Position numbers and translations under genes: made by a program. A DNA stretch of 64,000 nucleotides, from NCBI RefSeq assembly GCF_039954625.1, contig NZ_CP157199.1, forward strand, positions 930,001-994,000. The letters run 5' to 3'. Within the stretch, counting starts at the first letter, position 1, and every line of letters begins with the position of its first letter. The notes under the pieces are model-generated. The model was not told the DNA's origin, did no database searches, and saw only the letters and a list, made by a program, of their open reading frames with translations. The DNA is from Pontimicrobium sp. SW4. Its GTDB lineage: Bacteria > Bacteroidota > Bacteroidia > Flavobacteriales > Flavobacteriaceae. Positions 62,690 to 64,000 of this stretch are shown piece by piece.

Positions 62690-64000
62690 TAAATTTAAAA
62701 TAGCACTTCTTTTTAATGTGTTTTTTATAACAACAAGTGTATTTGCACAAACACCCACTATTACTTATGCAGATACTAAAATTGAAGTAGATGGAAAATT
62801 AAATGAAGCCGTTTGGAAGCAAATACAAGAACACTCTGGTTTTTATAATTATGCACCAACGGATATTGGTTTGGCAGAAAATCAAACCTCAGTAAAACTA
62901 TTTCACAATGGGGAATATTTATATGTTAGTCTAATTTATAATGATACTACAGTAAAAACCCAAGTTAGTTCTTTAAAACGAGATGTACCTATTGGATTGA
63001 GTGATGGATTTGCTATGGTTTTAGACACACAAAATCAAGAGCAAAATGCCTATTATTTTTCAGTAAATAGTTATAGTACACAAATAGATGGTATTGTAGA
63101 GCGTATTAATGAAGGGTATGACTTTAGTACGAGTTGGAGCACAATATGGAAAGCTAAGGCTTTTTTAAATGGTTCAAGAAAACAATATGAAATAGCTATT
63201 CCGTTAAAATCTTTAAACTTTAATAAAAACAATACTGTTTTTGGAGTTCAGTTTTATGTAAGAAATATTAAAACGAACTCGTGGACTATCTTAAAAAACG
63301 TAAAACGTAATTACCGTCTCTTTGACTTACGTTTTACAGAAAAGTTTACAGTTGAAAATTTACCAGAAATATCAACTTCACGTTTTACAGCAACTCCATC
63401 TTTAACGGTTAATTACCAAAATGATGTTAAAAATAATACAAGTACCACTGATTTTAAACCTAGTTTAGATGTACAATATAATATAACGTCATCATTAAAA
63501 TTAGATACAACTATTAACCCAGATTTTTCGCAGGTTGATGTTGACCAACAAGTAACTAATTTAACTCGATTTTCTATTTTTTTTCCTGAAAGGCGTAACT
63601 TTTTTCTAGAAAATGCCGATTTATTTTCCAATTTAGGTGTTGATGGTGTAAATCCGTTTTACTCTAGACGTATTGGAGCGAATAATCCAATTGAATTTGG
63701 ATTAAAACTGTCAGGAAATATATCACCAAAAACAAGAATTGGTATTTTAAACGTGCAAACTGATACAGAAAACATGGTTGTTTCTCAAAATTATGGAGCT
63801 TTAGTTGCAGAACAACAAATTTCTAAAAATTTTACAGCCATAGGATATTTAATAAATCGACAAGAAACTGATGGTTTTGAGTTTAAGAATGATTACAATA
63901 GAGTTACAGGACTAAATGTGAACTACAAATCAGACAATAATAAATGGATTGGTCTAGCAAATTTTGGTAAAAGCTTTAATGACGGAATTTCAGTAGATAA
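62673..64000 (+). CDS. DUF5916 protein with CBM9-like domain (3' partial)
   Basis: The ATG at 62673 opens a frame that runs without a stop to the window end (442 codons), so the gene is cut. It has a signal peptide (ends VFAQT), a CBM9-like carbohydrate-binding domain (IEVDGKLNEAVWKQIQE to about residue 210) and the DUF5916 start, NPDFSQVDVDQQVTNL and FSIFFPERRNFFLENADLF. The family is predicted to form an outer membrane beta-barrel. Typical length is above 700 residues. Confidence 0.9.
   Translation, partial: MRKKINKFKIALLFNVFFITTSVFAQTPTITYADTKIEVDGKLNEAVWKQIQEHSGFYNYAPTDIGLAENQTSVKLFHNGEYLYVSLIYNDTTVKTQVSSLKRDVPIGLSDGFAMVLDTQNQEQNAYYFSVNSYSTQIDGIVERINEGYDFSTSWSTIWKAKAFLNGSRKQYEIAIPLKSLNFNKNNTVFGVQFYVRNIKTNSWTILKNVKRNYRLFDLRFTEKFTVENLPEISTSRFTATPSLTVNYQNDVKNNTSTTDFKPSLDVQYNITSSLKLDTTINPDFSQVDVDQQVTNLTRFSIFFPERRNFFLENADLFSNLGVDGVNPFYSRRIGANNPIEFGLKLSGNISPKTRIGILNVQTDTENMVVSQNYGALVAEQQISKNFTAIGYLINRQETDGFEFKNDYNRVTGLNVNYKSDNNKWIGLANFGKSFNDGISVD

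Noticed and set aside
1..64000. CRISPR arrays, tRNA, rRNA, IS elements or prophage
   Set aside because: No regular spaced repeats, cloverleaf-like tracts, transposase or integrase genes were seen on either strand.

Overview
The window is AT-rich, gene-dense bacterial DNA of the family Flavobacteriaceae (Bacteroidota). The evidence is a SusC/TonB-type receptor with a carboxypeptidase-like N-terminal domain, a Bacteroidota-type fused CcoN-CcoO oxidase, LytS/LytTR two-component pairs, GIN/DUF2807, DUF5916, 2TM and LETM1-related families, many lipoproteins with SC/AC lipoboxes, and promoters of the Bacteroidota form TAnnTTTG. A marine, respiring genus near Olleya, Lacinutrix or Winogradskyella would fit, but the genus is a guess. 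I see no rRNA, tRNA, CRISPR array, transposase or phage gene.

Layout. 1-4134: NUDIX (cut by the window edge), a PlsC-like acyltransferase, an ECF sigma operon with two membrane proteins, and NDH-2. 4266-8004: an ABC transporter/YtrA-type GntR/GIN operon plus two membrane proteins, controlled by a near-perfect 26-bp palindrome at the ATPase start. 8113-16948: lysoplasmalogenase, TonB-dependent receptor, a nitrilase/cyclophilin/RidA operon, an M28 peptidase, TonB and DUF1684. 17097-22726: methyltransferase, TlpA-like lipoprotein, an ECF sigma/HEAT/adhesin-like operon and a serine hydrolase. 22905-27556: a seven-to-eight-gene LytS/LytTR operon with a 2TM domain fused to the kinase and three free 2TM paralogues. 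27594-33553: assorted genes including a gene broken by an in-frame TGA, a group II decarboxylase, a LETM1-related protein and a Cu/Zn SOD lipoprotein.

33681-48069 is a low-oxygen block: hemN and a universal stress protein, a PAS/sigma-54 activator, the complete cbb3 oxidase set (ccoS, ccoNO, ccoQ, ccoP, ccoG, ccoH, a SafE-like protein), ccoI and a Crp/Fnr regulator. FNR-like palindromes (TGA-N6-TCA) lie before hemN, ccoS and the regulator gene. Their spacing to the -7 boxes predicts activation of the first two and repression of the third. 48145-59520 holds secreted beta-propeller proteins, M1 and M28 peptidases, PepSY, kelch, TMEM175 and a TolB-SnoaL fusion. 59635-64000 is a second LytS/LytTR pair divergent from two NTF2-like secreted proteins and a DUF5916 protein that runs off the right edge.

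The most notable non-coding signal is one LytTR-type direct repeat (two 9-mers, 12-bp spacer) found at three separate promoters: the TonB receptor (8810-8841), the 2TM/LytTR operon (22808-22839) and the second kinase operon (61482-61513). In the first two the repeat sits exactly 33 bp before a matching -7 box. This suggests a small LytTR regulon linking these loci.
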